Below, piece after piece: positions 50,942 to 60,406 of a stretch of 64,000 nt of DNA. The stretch covers positions 1 to 64,000 of the forward strand of contig QOPG01000005.1 in the NCBI GenBank assembly GCA_003331585.1, given 5' to 3'. The position numbers and the translations under genes were made by a program. The notes beneath the pieces were generated by a model. The model did no database searches. It was not told where the DNA came from and saw nothing but the letters and a program-made list of their open reading frames with translations. Positions within the stretch are counted from its first letter, which is position 1, and every line of letters starts with the position of its first letter. This DNA is from Gammaproteobacteria bacterium. GTDB taxonomy: Bacteria; Pseudomonadota; Gammaproteobacteria; Steroidobacterales; Woeseiaceae.

Positions 50942-52408
50942 TTAGTCAATACCACCCATAAGTTTTTGCAATTTCTTACTTAGTAGCATAAAAATTAATC
51001 CCGCCACAGATAAAAATATTACAATATTTAAGTATTGGCTTGGGAAATTGACAATATCCTTGAATTCACCAGCAATTTGTCCCGCTATTAAATTACCTAA
51101 TGCTGAGGCAACAAACCACATTCCCATCATCTGACCCATAAGTTTTTTCGGGGCCAATTTTGTTGTGGCAGATAATCCAACAGGCGATAAGGTAAGTTCA
51201 CCAAAAGTATGAAAAAGATATGTCATTAGAAGCCATGTTGGCAAAGCTTTTTCACCGTCAGCAACAATAATTGACGCAAAAACCATCATAAGGAAGCCAA
51301 GGGCCAGGAATAGTAACCCAGCAGCAAATTTTGTTGGGATGGATGGATTCATGTTCTTTTTCGCCAACTGTACCCATAAATATGCAAATGCTGGAGCGAA
51401 TAAAATGATAAATATTGAATTTACTGATTGAAACCATGAGGAATAAATATTAATCCAACTGAAATCTAGCTGGGTGTATCTATCAGCAAACAAATTCAAT
51501 GAAGATCCCGCTTGCTCAAATCCAGACCAAAATATGGCTGCCCCGAGAAATAAAACCAAGATTACCAAAACTCTTTTAAATTCAACTTTAGTTAGTCCTG
51601 CAAAATACAAAACATATATAAAAAAACAGATAGATGTAATTAAAATTAAATAAGTAGTAATGCGCGATATTTTTATAAAATCAATTGCACTAAAGTCAAA
51701 TCGACTAATAATAATTAGTGCAAGCAGCAGAACTCCCAAACAAATTTTTACACCATTTTTCTGTGCACTAGACAAATTGCTTTTTAATCCAGCGTCACCA
51801 AGGTAGTGTTTTGTTTTATAAAACTGAAATATCCCGAGCGACATACCTATTCCGGCAAATGCGAAGCCATAATGCCAACCAAAGTTATTATTCTGAGCAA
51901 GGGCACCACAAATCATTGGACCTAGCATGCCGCCAAGATTTATTCCCATGTAAAATATTGAAAAGCCAGAATCTCTTCTTGGGTCGCCAGGTAAATATAA
52001 ATCACCCAAGACAGCACTTATATTTGGTTTTAAAAGCCCAGTACCAACAATTACGAGTAAAAGCCCAAGAAAAAATGCATTTGTTGATGGAATTGCAAGC
52101 ACGAAGTGGCCGCACATTATAATTGTGCCACCATAAAGTATGGCAGTTTGTGCGCCTATATATTTATCCGCAACCCACCCACCTGGTAGGGCAACTAAAT
52201 AAACAAAGGCGGTGTAGATACCATAAATGGCGGTTGCTTTAGTATCATTTAAACCCATACCACCATTGTTAATCTGATCTGTCATAAACAGAACAAGTAA
52301 CGCTCTCATCCCATAGTAGCTCATCCTTTCCCACATCTCGGTAAAAAATAAGGTTACTAGTCCAATGGGATGACCAAGAACATTTTTCTTATTGGTTGTC
52401 ACAGTCAA
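50942..52408 (-). CDS. Proton-dependent oligopeptide transporter (POT/PTR family)
   Basis: Major-facilitator protein of 488 residues importing di- or tripeptides with protons. The POT signature FFTEMWERMSYYGMRALL contains the E-x-x-E-R proton-coupling motif near the N-terminus. GGWVADKYIGA and the second POT motif FSIFYMGINLGGMLGP are clear. There are about 14 hydrophobic segments. The frame may start at TTG 52408, overlapping the tatC stop as TTGA, or at GTG 52402. It lies directly after tatC, and an exported peptidase gene is elsewhere in the window. Confidence 0.93.
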   Translation of the reverse strand: MTVTTNKKNVLGHPIGLVTLFFTEMWERMSYYGMRALLVLFMTDQINNGGMGLNDTKATAIYGIYTAFVYLVALPGGWVADKYIGAQTAILYGGTIIMCGHFVLAIPSTNAFFLGLLLVIVGTGLLKPNISAVLGDLYLPGDPRRDSGFSIFYMGINLGGMLGPMICGALAQNNNFGWHYGFAFAGIGMSLGIFQFYKTKHYLGDAGLKSNLSSAQKNGVKICLGVLLLALIIISRFDFSAIDFIKISRITTYLILITSICFFIYVLYFAGLTKVEFKRVLVILVLFLGAAIFWSGFEQAGSSLNLFADRYTQLDFSWINIYSSWFQSVNSIFIILFAPAFAYLWVQLAKKNMNPSIPTKFAAGLLFLALGFLMMVFASIIVADGEKALPTWLLMTYLFHTFGELTLSPVGLSATTKLAPKKLMGQMMGMWFVASALGNLIAGQIAGEFKDIVNFPSQYLNIVIFLSVAGLIFMLLSKKLQKLMGGID

Positions 52409-53151
52409 TCATCTGATTTATTTTTAATAAAAATTCTGGACATAATAATTCCAAGTTCATATAACAAATATACTGGCACAGCTAATAAGCTTTGGCTTAT
52501 TACGTCAGGTGGGGTAAGAAACATTCCGGCTATGAATGCCATTAAAAAAACATAAGGCCTTGCTTTTCCGAGCTTTTCTATATCTGTTAGCCCAGCCCAT
52601 ACAATTAAAACTGTTGCCACCGGGACCTCAAATGCTATTCCAAATGCAAATACGATTGTAGTAATAAAATCTAAAAACTGGGTTATGTCAGTTTGAACTT
52701 CAACACCCTCCGGTGCGATTGAAGTAAAAAAACCAAAAATTAATGGAAAAACAACGAAATACGCAAAAGCTATACCAAGATAGAAGAGCACAATGCTTGT
52801 TGCGAGTAATGGTATTGCAAATCTTTTTTCATTTTTATATAAACCTGGCGCAATAAAGTTCCAAACCTGAAATAGAACTACTGGCATTACTAAAAATAAT
52901 GCAGCAAAAAAAGTAAGTTTAAATGGCGTTAATAGAGGTGATGCTACTGCTGTAGCAATCATTGCATTACCGGGAAGCACTTCTCTTAGTGGTTCTGATA
53001 CTAAAGTAAAGATGTCTCTTGAAAAGGGCAATAAAACAACAAAAGCAATTATAACGGCCGCTGCGATTACTAATAGCCGGCTCCTTAATTCAATCAGATG
53101 AGAAAGTAATGTTCCCTCTGCTAGCTCTTCATCTTCTGTTTGATCTGACAT
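52405..53151 (-). CDS. tatC: Twin-arginine translocase subunit TatC
   Basis: Six-helix membrane receptor that binds twin-arginine signal peptides. The 248 residues begin with the cytoplasmic segment GTLLSHLIELRSRLL, which carries the signal-binding Glu. FQVWNFIAPGLYKNEKR and FGIAFEVPVATVLIVW are TatC motifs. It ends the tatABC group. A Tat-type signal peptide occurs in the TRAP binding protein at 54543. Confidence 0.96.
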   Translation of the reverse strand: MSDQTEDEELAEGTLLSHLIELRSRLLVIAAAVIIAFVVLLPFSRDIFTLVSEPLREVLPGNAMIATAVASPLLTPFKLTFFAALFLVMPVVLFQVWNFIAPGLYKNEKRFAIPLLATSIVLFYLGIAFAYFVVFPLIFGFFTSIAPEGVEVQTDITQFLDFITTIVFAFGIAFEVPVATVLIVWAGLTDIEKLGKARPYVFLMAFIAGMFLTPPDVISQSLLAVPVYLLYELGIIMSRIFIKNKSDD

Positions 53152-53162
53152 GAAATTATTCG

Positions 53163-53501
53163 CTATTGCTTTTCTTTTGGATCAGGACTTCCGGTATCAA
53201 CAGAGGGCGACTCTTCACTATCGGCGACTAAAACAGGATCTTTAGACCTTTCATTAAGATTGTCTGTTGTGTCGAAATAGTCTGGGTTAATTTTTTTTGT
53301 ATTGTCCAGCGTTAATGATTCTAATGGATCATCCATTTCAATTTCCTCTTCAAGCTGCCTTCTCATAACTCTGGTCATTCTTTTGGCTTGACCCATCCAT
53401 TCGCCAATCTGATTTGCAACTTGAGGGAGTCTTTTTGGCCCTAGTACTATTAATCCAATCAGAAAGAGAATTATTAGTTCCCAAAAACCTATACCTGACA
53501 T
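53163..53501 (-). CDS. tatB: Twin-arginine translocase subunit TatB
   Basis: Partner of TatC in signal-peptide recognition. The 112 residues start MSGIGFWELIILFLIGLIVLGPKRLP, the TatB N-terminal helix with its Glu and conserved GP. A charged amphipathic helix and an acidic, unstructured tail follow. It is 18 bases after tatA and 11 before tatC. Confidence 0.93.
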   Translation of the reverse strand: MSGIGFWELIILFLIGLIVLGPKRLPQVANQIGEWMGQAKRMTRVMRRQLEEEIEMDDPLESLTLDNTKKINPDYFDTTDNLNERSKDPVLVADSEESPSVDTGSPDPKEKQ

Positions 53502-53519
53502 AGCAGATCCACTCAGTAA

Positions 53520-53738
53520 TTATGAATTATTATTTTCTTCGTTTTTATTAGCTGCGTTAGATTCGGAAAAATCAATTTCTTCGGATGGCTCTTTATCTGC
53601 CTCATTTACTGCAGATCTGAAACCTTTTACAGCACTACCCAAGTCTGAGCCAAGGGTGCGAAGTCTTTTTGTGCCGAATATTGCAAGCACTATTGCAAGC
53701 ACAATAAGCAGTTGAAATGGCCCGATGTTTGATAACAT
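53520..53738 (-). CDS. tatA: Twin-arginine translocase subunit TatA
   Basis: Pore-forming subunit of the Tat system. It has 72 residues, with one membrane helix (about 5-20) and the [21 protein letters not shown] amphipathic helix. The acidic tail is short. First gene of the tat group, 105 bases after dtd. Confidence 0.94.
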   Translation of the reverse strand: MLSNIGPFQLLIVLAIVLAIFGTKRLRTLGSDLGSAVKGFRSAVNEADKEPSEEIDFSESNAANKNEENNNS

Positions 53739-53843
53739 CTATCATACTCCTATGTATTTGTTTAAATATATGTTCAAAAATCTAATTACATAGTGCGTCT
53801 TGTGTATAAATTATGCAAATATGTAAGTGATATTTGTTTAATT

Positions 53844-54284
53844 CTAATTGACTTCAAGCCAAAATGTAACTGGGCCGTCATTAATAAGGGATACGTCCAT
53901 ATTTTCTTTGAATTTACCAGATTCTATATTTCTATATTTTGATTTTATAATTTCTAAAAATTGAATGAACAAGTCCCTGCCAATTTGTGGATTTGCGGCA
54001 CAAGAAAAACTAGGCCTGGTTCCAGATTTAGTATTTGCGGCGAGTGTGAACTGTGGAACAATAAGAAGATCCAGCTTCTCATCAACTATATTTCGATTCA
54101 TACGGCCATCGTCATCAGAAAAAATTCGATAACCCAGGATTTTATCTGACATTTTTATTAATTGCGGTTCTTTATCGGCCGGTGTAAAAGCAATAAAAGC
54201 TAGAATTCCTGCATTTATCGATGAAATTTTAATTGAGTCTATAGATACACTCGCTTCTTTTACCCGCTGAATTAAAGTAATCAT
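53844..54284 (-). CDS. dtd: D-aminoacyl-tRNA deacylase
   Basis: Removes D-amino acids (and glycine from tRNA-Ala) mischarged on tRNA. The 146 residues have the two family motifs, PQFTLAANTKSGTRPSFSCAA near 77-97 and GPVTFWLEV at the C-terminus, that build the cross-subunit chirality site. It starts MITLIQRVKEASVSID. It is upstream of tatA on the same strand. Confidence 0.95.
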   Translation of the reverse strand: MITLIQRVKEASVSIDSIKISSINAGILAFIAFTPADKEPQLIKMSDKILGYRIFSDDDGRMNRNIVDEKLDLLIVPQFTLAANTKSGTRPSFSCAANPQIGRDLFIQFLEIIKSKYRNIESGKFKENMDVSLINDGPVTFWLEVN

Positions 54285-54412
54285 TGAATCAATCTATAAT
54301 ATAAGCATAGAATAAATCAACAAACATGATAAATTATGTTTCAATATCCACATTTTAATATAAATTGGCTAATCTGATACTATAAATACCACTAACGATC
54401 AATATTGATATA

Positions 54413-54468
54413 AGTGGGATATAATAAATATTAATTGGAATAATTAGTATATTAGTGGGATAAAATAA
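54413..54468. repeat. Two 15-base direct repeats upstream of the TRAP gene
   Basis: AGTGGGATATAATAA (54413-54427) and AGTGGGATAAAATAA (54454-54468) differ at one base and are 41 bases apart, about four helical turns. They lie in the 258-base dtd-TRAP gap, which otherwise shows no gene. They may be operator sites. Confidence 0.45.
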
Positions 54469-54482
54469 CTATAAAATATCTA

Positions 54483-54510
54483 TTGCACTTAAACTGTGAC
54501 GCTTTAAACT
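54483..54510 (+). promoter_or_regulatory. Candidate promoter of the TRAP binding-protein gene
   Basis: TTGCAC (54483-54488) and TAAACT (54505-54510) with a 16-base spacer, about 30 bases before the ATG at 54543. Both boxes are imperfect. Confidence 0.35.
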
Positions 54511-54542
54511 GCGTACTGTGCTTTTAATATGATGGTGAAAAT

Positions 54543-55643
54543 ATGAAACGACGTGATTTTGTCGCTGGTATAACTGCAACTGCTGGAGTTGTTGCCTGTT
54601 CTGCAGAAAATGAAGCCATTCAAAAAGAAAAAGCGTTCAAAGAGAAATATAATTGGAACATGGTCACGTCATGGCCTCCTAATTTGCCAGGCTTAGGTAC
54701 AGGAGCCAATAAGCTGGCCGAAGATATTGAAAAAGCCACTAATGGCAGACTTAAAATAAAGGTTTTTTCAGGAGGCGAGCTAGTGCCCTCATTAGAAGTT
54801 TTTGATGCGGTTAGTCAAGGCACAGCCCAGATGGGACATGACTCATCGTATTATCATCGAGGAAAATTGCCTGCCGCTCCATATTTCACAACAGTGCCAT
54901 TTGGTATGAATGTTAATGAAACAAACGCATGGCTTTATTTTGGTGGAGGTATAGATTTATGGCAAGAATTATATCAGCCATTCAATCTTGTTCCTTTTCC
55001 AGTTGGGAATACTGGAGTTCAAATGCTTGGTTGGTTCAATAAGGAGATAAATTCAATTGATGATATTGCTGGCCTTAAAATTAGAATGCCAGGATTAGGT
55101 GGCGAAATTATGCAAAGAGCTGGCGCTATACAAGTCACGATGGCTGGGTCTGAAATATTTACGTCACTTCAAACAGGAGTTATTGATGCTGCAGAGTGGG
55201 TGGGCCCCTACAATGATGTATCATTAGGCCTTCATAAGGCGGCCAGATATTATTATTATCCCGGGTTTCACGAGCCCGGACCAAATATAGAATGCATAAT
55301 TAACAAAGATGCATGGGAATCACTACCGCCAGATCTTCAAAATATTGTAAAAATTGCATGTCAAAGCTCGAACCTTAATATGACATCCGAGTACATGTGG
55401 GGTAATGCAATTGCGCTTGAACAATTAAGTAATGATCCAAACATTGAGCTTAAAGAAATCCCACAATCTGTATTCAATGGACTAAAATTTCATGCAGAAA
55501 ACTCAATTAAAGATTTGATATCGGATGATTCAGCTTCGCTAAAGATTCAGAAGTCGATAGAGAGTTTTATGAAAAAATCCTCTGCTAATCAGAAAATTAC
55601 TGAATTGTCTTATCTGGAAATGCGAATTAATTCTGAAAGATAA
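54543..55643 (+). CDS. TRAP transporter solute-binding protein (TakP-like), Tat lipoprotein
   Basis: Periplasmic binding protein of 366 residues for a tripartite secondary transporter. The N-terminus MKRRDF is a twin-arginine signal (Arg3, Arg4) and the lipobox GVVAC gives Cys19, so it is probably a Tat-exported lipoprotein. YNWNMVTSWPPNLPGLGTG and LKIRMPGLGGEIM resemble the TakP group, in which the Arg binds the ligand carboxylate. A 2-oxo acid such as pyruvate is therefore the likely ligand, by analogy. It faces dctM with no base between the two stop codons. Confidence 0.88.
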   Translation: MKRRDFVAGITATAGVVACSAENEAIQKEKAFKEKYNWNMVTSWPPNLPGLGTGANKLAEDIEKATNGRLKIKVFSGGELVPSLEVFDAVSQGTAQMGHDSSYYHRGKLPAAPYFTTVPFGMNVNETNAWLYFGGGIDLWQELYQPFNLVPFPVGNTGVQMLGWFNKEINSIDDIAGLKIRMPGLGGEIMQRAGAIQVTMAGSEIFTSLQTGVIDAAEWVGPYNDVSLGLHKAARYYYYPGFHEPGPNIECIINKDAWESLPPDLQNIVKIACQSSNLNMTSEYMWGNAIALEQLSNDPNIELKEIPQSVFNGLKFHAENSIKDLISDDSASLKIQKSIESFMKKSSANQKITELSYLEMRINSER

Positions 55644-57017
55644 TTAATTTGAATAGATATAGTCTGGCAGAAATGTGATTATTTCTGGATAAATCGAGAG
55701 AATTACTAACATTATTATTTGTATCAATACAAATGGGATAATTCCTTTATAGATTTGTTGAGTTTTTACTGTGTCAGGTGCCACACCTCTTAAATAGAAG
55801 AGTGCAAATCCAAACGGAGGGGTCAAAAAAGAAGTTTGTAGATTTATGGCTATCATTATTCCGAGCCAAACTGGATCAAATCCCATGCCCAGAAGAATTG
55901 GAGCAACAATTGGAATAACTACAAATGTAATCTCTATGAAGTCAAGAATAAAGCCCAAAATAAAAATTACAATCATGGTAATTATCATTGCCGATACTTT
56001 GTCTCCAGGCAGCCCTGTTAAGAAATTATGAACTAATTCATCTCCACTGAATCCTCTAAAAACTAGAGAGAAAACCGAAGCACTGATTAAGATAAAGAAC
56101 ACCATGCCAGTAATTTTTAATGTTGAATTGGAAATTTCTAAAACTATTTTTTTATTTAATGTTTTTCTAGTGTAAGAAATAATGAGTGCCCCAAAAGCAC
56201 CAATTCCAGCTGCTTCAGTCGGTGATGCCATTCCCAACAATATAGAACCTAAAACCAATACCATTAAACCGAGCGGAGGCAATAATGACGATATAATTTT
56301 TTTCGGGTTATCGGGACCAATATCGGATTCTTTATTCTTTGGTGCTGATTTCGGATCTATATATGAGATTAACAGTATGTAAGAAATATAAAATAATACT
56401 AAAATTACCCCTGGGATAAGGGCGCCAGCAAATAAATCGCCTACAGACACTGTTCTGGGTGAATAGTTTCCCAAATTCATCTGTGTGTATTGATATGATG
56501 ATGAGATTACATCACCAAGCATCACCAATACAATGGACGGTGGAATAATTTGACCAAGAGTGCCAGATGCACAAATTATCCCAGTAGAAAGTTCAGTCGA
56601 GTAATTATTTTTTTGCATTGTCGGCAATGCTAATAAACCCATAGTAACAACAGTTGCCCCCACAATTCCTGTGCTTGCGGCCAGCAACATTCCAATTAAA
56701 GTTACTGCAATTGCTAAACCCCCTCTTATACCAGAAAATAAGACTGATAAACTCTCTAGAAGATTTTCAGCTATTTTTGATTTTTCTAGCGTAATACCCA
56801 TAAAAACAAAAAGCGGTATTGCAAGAAGAGTTGGATTGGTCATTATTCCATATATTCGATTTGGGAGACCAGTTAAAAAAGATGCTTCAAATTCACCAAG
56901 AAAAATTCCAATTACGGCAAATATTAATGATGTTCCTGCTAGGGCTAATGAAACAGGAACTCCCAAAAGCAGGATTGCAATGATAGAAATGAATAATAAT
57001 AAAGAAAGCCATTCCAT
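55644..57017 (-). CDS. TRAP transporter large permease subunit (DctM)
   Basis: Main membrane subunit of the TRAP carrier, 457 residues with about 12 hydrophobic helices. GLPNRIYGIMTNPTLLAIPLFVFMG, AASTGIVGATVVTMGLLALP and FLTPPFGFALFYLRG are DctM motifs. It follows dctQ after 2 bases and converges directly on the binding-protein gene. It presumably works with that protein, though the genes are on opposite strands. Confidence 0.92.
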   Translation of the reverse strand: MEWLSLLLFISIIAILLLGVPVSLALAGTSLIFAVIGIFLGEFEASFLTGLPNRIYGIMTNPTLLAIPLFVFMGITLEKSKIAENLLESLSVLFSGIRGGLAIAVTLIGMLLAASTGIVGATVVTMGLLALPTMQKNNYSTELSTGIICASGTLGQIIPPSIVLVMLGDVISSSYQYTQMNLGNYSPRTVSVGDLFAGALIPGVILVLFYISYILLISYIDPKSAPKNKESDIGPDNPKKIISSLLPPLGLMVLVLGSILLGMASPTEAAGIGAFGALIISYTRKTLNKKIVLEISNSTLKITGMVFFILISASVFSLVFRGFSGDELVHNFLTGLPGDKVSAMIITMIVIFILGFILDFIEITFVVIPIVAPILLGMGFDPVWLGIMIAINLQTSFLTPPFGFALFYLRGVAPDTVKTQQIYKGIIPFVLIQIIMLVILSIYPEIITFLPDYIYSN

Positions 57018-57019
57018 AA

Positions 57020-57520
57020 TTATGACTTTAATTTTTTAATTTGTTTAACAAACAATGAAAAAGATTGAAGCAACAGCAAAAAAGGCATGATCATTATTGT
57101 TGTTTTAGCGATAGGTATAGCTGGAAAAGGAATGCCACCAGAATCTCTTGATATTTCTGAAATAGACCAAGACATCCATACAAAATTCCATGAAACAAAA
57201 ATAAGATACAAAGAGAGTGGAATAAGGAAAAATAATATACTAAAAATTTCAACCTTGGCTTTAGACTTATCGTTAAAATCTTTATAAAAAATGTCGACAC
57301 GAACATGTCCATTTAATTGCATGGTATATGAAATGCCAAGCATTAAAGCTGTTCCATGCATCCATACTAATAATTCTTGTAGCCAAACATAACCAATCCC
57401 AAACATATATCTGAGGATGACGATTAAAAATGTAATGAACACCATAGCCAATAAAAGTGTAGAGGCTATATTTGTTATTCGTAATATAAAGCGATCAAGT
57501 GTGGATATAATTTTTATCAT
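57020..57520 (-). CDS. TRAP transporter small permease subunit (DctQ)
   Basis: Small membrane subunit, 166 residues with four hydrophobic helices. GYVWLQELLVWMHGTALMLGISY and LNGHVRVDIFYKDF are the DctQ signature. It lies 11 bases after trkH and 2 before dctM. Confidence 0.9.
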   Translation of the reverse strand: MIKIISTLDRFILRITNIASTLLLAMVFITFLIVILRYMFGIGYVWLQELLVWMHGTALMLGISYTMQLNGHVRVDIFYKDFNDKSKAKVEIFSILFFLIPLSLYLIFVSWNFVWMSWSISEISRDSGGIPFPAIPIAKTTIMIMPFLLLLQSFSLFVKQIKKLKS

Positions 57521-57531
57521 TTAGAGCTGTA

Positions 57532-58977
57532 TCAGTGGCGCCAAAAAGCTGGAGTGATTAAAACTAGTAATGTAAATATTTCTAATCTTCCCAATAGCAT
57601 TCCAACAACAGCGATCCATTTCGCACTTTCAGGAACATTTGAAAAGCCACTGGATATTTCTCCTAGGCCTGGACCAAGGTTATTTAGGGTGGCGGCAACG
57701 GCAGAAAATGATGAGATATAATCTAATCCTACCATCATCATAGCAATCAGCATAAATGCGAATACAATTAGATAAACCGAGAAAAACCCCCATACAGCGT
57801 CAACAACACGATGCGATATTGCCTCTTTACCAATCTTTACTGGTATCTCTGCATTTGGATGTATGAGGCGTTTTATTTCTCGAATGCCTTGTTTATATAT
57901 TAAAAGAGATCTAATCACTTTGATCCCACCCGCAGTAGAACCAGCTGAACCACCAACAAAGCTAGCCAGTATAAGAATCATTGGAAGCGCGCCTGGCCAG
58001 CCAGAAAAGTCTGATGTAGTAAATCCTGTTGTGGTGGCAATAGAAACCGTATGAAATAATCCGGTTATAAAATTATTTTGATTTTGATGTTGGAAATAAT
58101 AAAGAGATGCTATTACAAATAGTGATAGTCCTATTATTATTTTTAGATAAGCTTTAAATTCTTGATCTAAAATATAGTGTGAGAAACTTTTATTTTGCCA
58201 GGCAAAAAAATGAAGCGAGAAATTTATTCCTGCAGCAAACATAAAAAAAATAGAGATTAATTCAATAGCATTGCTATTAAAGTAACCCATACTTGCATCA
58301 TGTGTCGAAAATCCCCCAATAGCGATAGTTGAAAATGAATGAGTGATAGCATCAAAACCGCTCATTCCAGCCATGAAATAACATGTTGCACAAATAGCTG
58401 TGAAAGTTAGGTAGACATACCAAAGCGCTTTTGCGGTTTCAGTGATTCGAGGAGTAAGTTTATTGTCTTTAATTGGGCCAGGTGTTTCAGCTCGATAGAG
58501 TTGCATTCCGCCCACTCCAAGCATTGGAAGGATCGCTACAGCTAAGACAATTATTCCCATCCCACCAAGCCATTGTAACTGTTGTCTATAAAAAAGAATC
58601 GATTTTGGAAGAAAATCTAATCCTGTAATAACAGTCGCACCAGTGGTAGTTAATCCTGACATGGATTCAAATATAGAGTCTGTTAAAGACATATCGGGAA
58701 CCGCGCTATAATAAAAAGGTGCGGCACCAAATAAACCTAAAACTATCCAAAACATAGCTACGACAACAAAACCGTCCCGAAGTTTAAGGTCATTAACTGA
58801 ATTTCGCGATGGAAACCAAGTTATAATTCCTGCAAAAAATGTCAGCAAAAAGGAATACAGAAATGAAGACCAATTTCCATCTTCATAAATGAGAGTTATT
58901 ATAATTGGTGTTAACATCGAAACGCTAAACATCATAAGCAAGAGACCTACGATTCTCTGTATTGATAACCAGTTCAT
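57532..58977 (-). CDS. trkH: Trk potassium uptake membrane protein TrkH
   Basis: Potassium channel-like transporter of the inner membrane, 481 residues with repeated M1-P-M2 units. The selectivity-filter regions show as GLTTTGATVITG, IGGFSTHDAS, ATTTGFTTSDFSGWP and LNNLGPGLGEIS. GGSAGSTAGGIKVIR is also typical. It is 12 bases after trkA, its cytosolic regulator. Confidence 0.94.
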   Translation of the reverse strand: MNWLSIQRIVGLLLMMFSVSMLTPIIITLIYEDGNWSSFLYSFLLTFFAGIITWFPSRNSVNDLKLRDGFVVVAMFWIVLGLFGAAPFYYSAVPDMSLTDSIFESMSGLTTTGATVITGLDFLPKSILFYRQQLQWLGGMGIIVLAVAILPMLGVGGMQLYRAETPGPIKDNKLTPRITETAKALWYVYLTFTAICATCYFMAGMSGFDAITHSFSTIAIGGFSTHDASMGYFNSNAIELISIFFMFAAGINFSLHFFAWQNKSFSHYILDQEFKAYLKIIIGLSLFVIASLYYFQHQNQNNFITGLFHTVSIATTTGFTTSDFSGWPGALPMILILASFVGGSAGSTAGGIKVIRSLLIYKQGIREIKRLIHPNAEIPVKIGKEAISHRVVDAVWGFFSVYLIVFAFMLIAMMMVGLDYISSFSAVAATLNNLGPGLGEISSGFSNVPESAKWIAVVGMLLGRLEIFTLLVLITPAFWRH

Positions 58978-58989
58978 ATTTATTGCGAC

Positions 58990-60354
58990 TTATTCCTTTT
59001 GAAAAAGTTTTTCTAGATCATCAATTTTGCTTTTGTCGGTAACAAATAAGATCACATGATCATTCTCTTCAATAACGGTATCATGATGAGCAATTATGAC
59101 CTCATGGTCTCTAATTACAGTTACAATGTTACAACCTTCAGGAAGATCAATATCTTCTATGGGTTTTCCCACAACAGGAGAAATTCCTTTTTTGCCATGA
59201 GCAATAGCTTCTATTGCTTCTGCTGCCCCACGTCTCAGTGAATGAACTTTTACAACATCACCTCCTCTAACGTAGGTTAGTAGTGAGCTTATCGTAATCT
59301 CTTTAGGAGATATGGCAACATCAATAGTGCCAGCTTCAACAAGGTCTGCGTAAGAGGGTTTTTTGAGAAGAGACATAACCTTTTTAGCGCCCATTTTTTT
59401 TGCAAGCATCGCAGAAAGGATATTTGCTTCTTCCGAATTAGTTAAGGCACAAAAAACATCTATATTATCTATATCTTCTTCAGACAGTAATTCTTCATCG
59501 GAAGCATCTCCAACAAGCACTATTGCATCGTCTAGTTTTTCGGATATGATTTTTGCTCTTTCTGGATCGTGTTCAATTATTTTAACCTGATTTGTTTTTT
59601 CTAATGCAGCAGCGAGCCTAAATCCAATATGACCACCACCAGCAATTATGACGCGTCTGACAGGACTTTCAATTTTTCTCATCTCGCTCATAAATGCACG
59701 AATATCTTTTTTTGCAGCAATAAAAAATACTTCATCCTCCGGTCTAATTTCTGTTTCGCCATCAGGTAGAAGTGGTTGACCGTCTCTATATATAGCCGCG
59801 ATTCTTCCTTCGGTGTTTGGGATATGCTCTTTTAATACTGAAATCTTTTGTCCCACAAGTAAACCCTCATGACTCACTTTTGCGGCCACGAGCCTCGCCT
59901 CACCATTACCAAATTCAAGCACTTGGAGTGCGCCTGGATGATGTATAAGCTGTTCAATATGCTCACACACTAATTTTTCTGGACTCAAACGCACATCAAC
60001 AGGTATTGAATCTTTTCTAAAAAGATCTTTCGAATGCATATACGCGGCAGATCTAATTCTTGCGATTTTCGTGGGCACATCATAAATTGTTGAAGCAATT
60101 TGACATGCGAGCATATTTGTTTCATCAGAATCTGTCAGAGCGATAACAATATCAGTATTATCAGCTTCGGCACGTTTTAGAACATCAGGATGAGAAGCGT
60201 GACCAATTATGGTTCTGATATCGAGGCGATCTTGTAATTCACGAAGCACGTCGCTCCTATTGTCAACCACTGTGACATTGTTGCTTTCTTCAAGTGATAA
60301 TTGTTCCGCAGCCGAAGAGCCAACTTGACCCGCCCCAAGAATCAATATTTTCAT
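58990..60354 (-). CDS. trkA: Trk potassium uptake regulatory protein TrkA
   Basis: Peripheral NAD-binding regulator of TrkH. The 454 residues contain two RCK units: LGAGQVGSSAAEQL at residues 6-19 and VIIAGGGHIGFRLAAAL near 235, each followed by a TrkA-C domain. I chose ATG 60354 (MKILILGAGQVG); a GTG two codons earlier (60360) is also open. It is upstream of trkH. Confidence 0.94.
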   Translation of the reverse strand: MKILILGAGQVGSSAAEQLSLEESNNVTVVDNRSDVLRELQDRLDIRTIIGHASHPDVLKRAEADNTDIVIALTDSDETNMLACQIASTIYDVPTKIARIRSAAYMHSKDLFRKDSIPVDVRLSPEKLVCEHIEQLIHHPGALQVLEFGNGEARLVAAKVSHEGLLVGQKISVLKEHIPNTEGRIAAIYRDGQPLLPDGETEIRPEDEVFFIAAKKDIRAFMSEMRKIESPVRRVIIAGGGHIGFRLAAALEKTNQVKIIEHDPERAKIISEKLDDAIVLVGDASDEELLSEEDIDNIDVFCALTNSEEANILSAMLAKKMGAKKVMSLLKKPSYADLVEAGTIDVAISPKEITISSLLTYVRGGDVVKVHSLRRGAAEAIEAIAHGKKGISPVVGKPIEDIDLPEGCNIVTVIRDHEVIIAHHDTVIEENDHVILFVTDKSKIDDLEKLFQKE

Positions 60355-60406
60355 ATTCACATTATAGGCCTCGCCTTTTTTGTAGTAAGCATATTATTTC
60401 GAATAC

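Noticed and set aside
54344-54352. ATATCCACA as a second origin-type DnaA box
   Set aside because: A single near-consensus match in an AT-rich gap far from dnaA; likely by chance.
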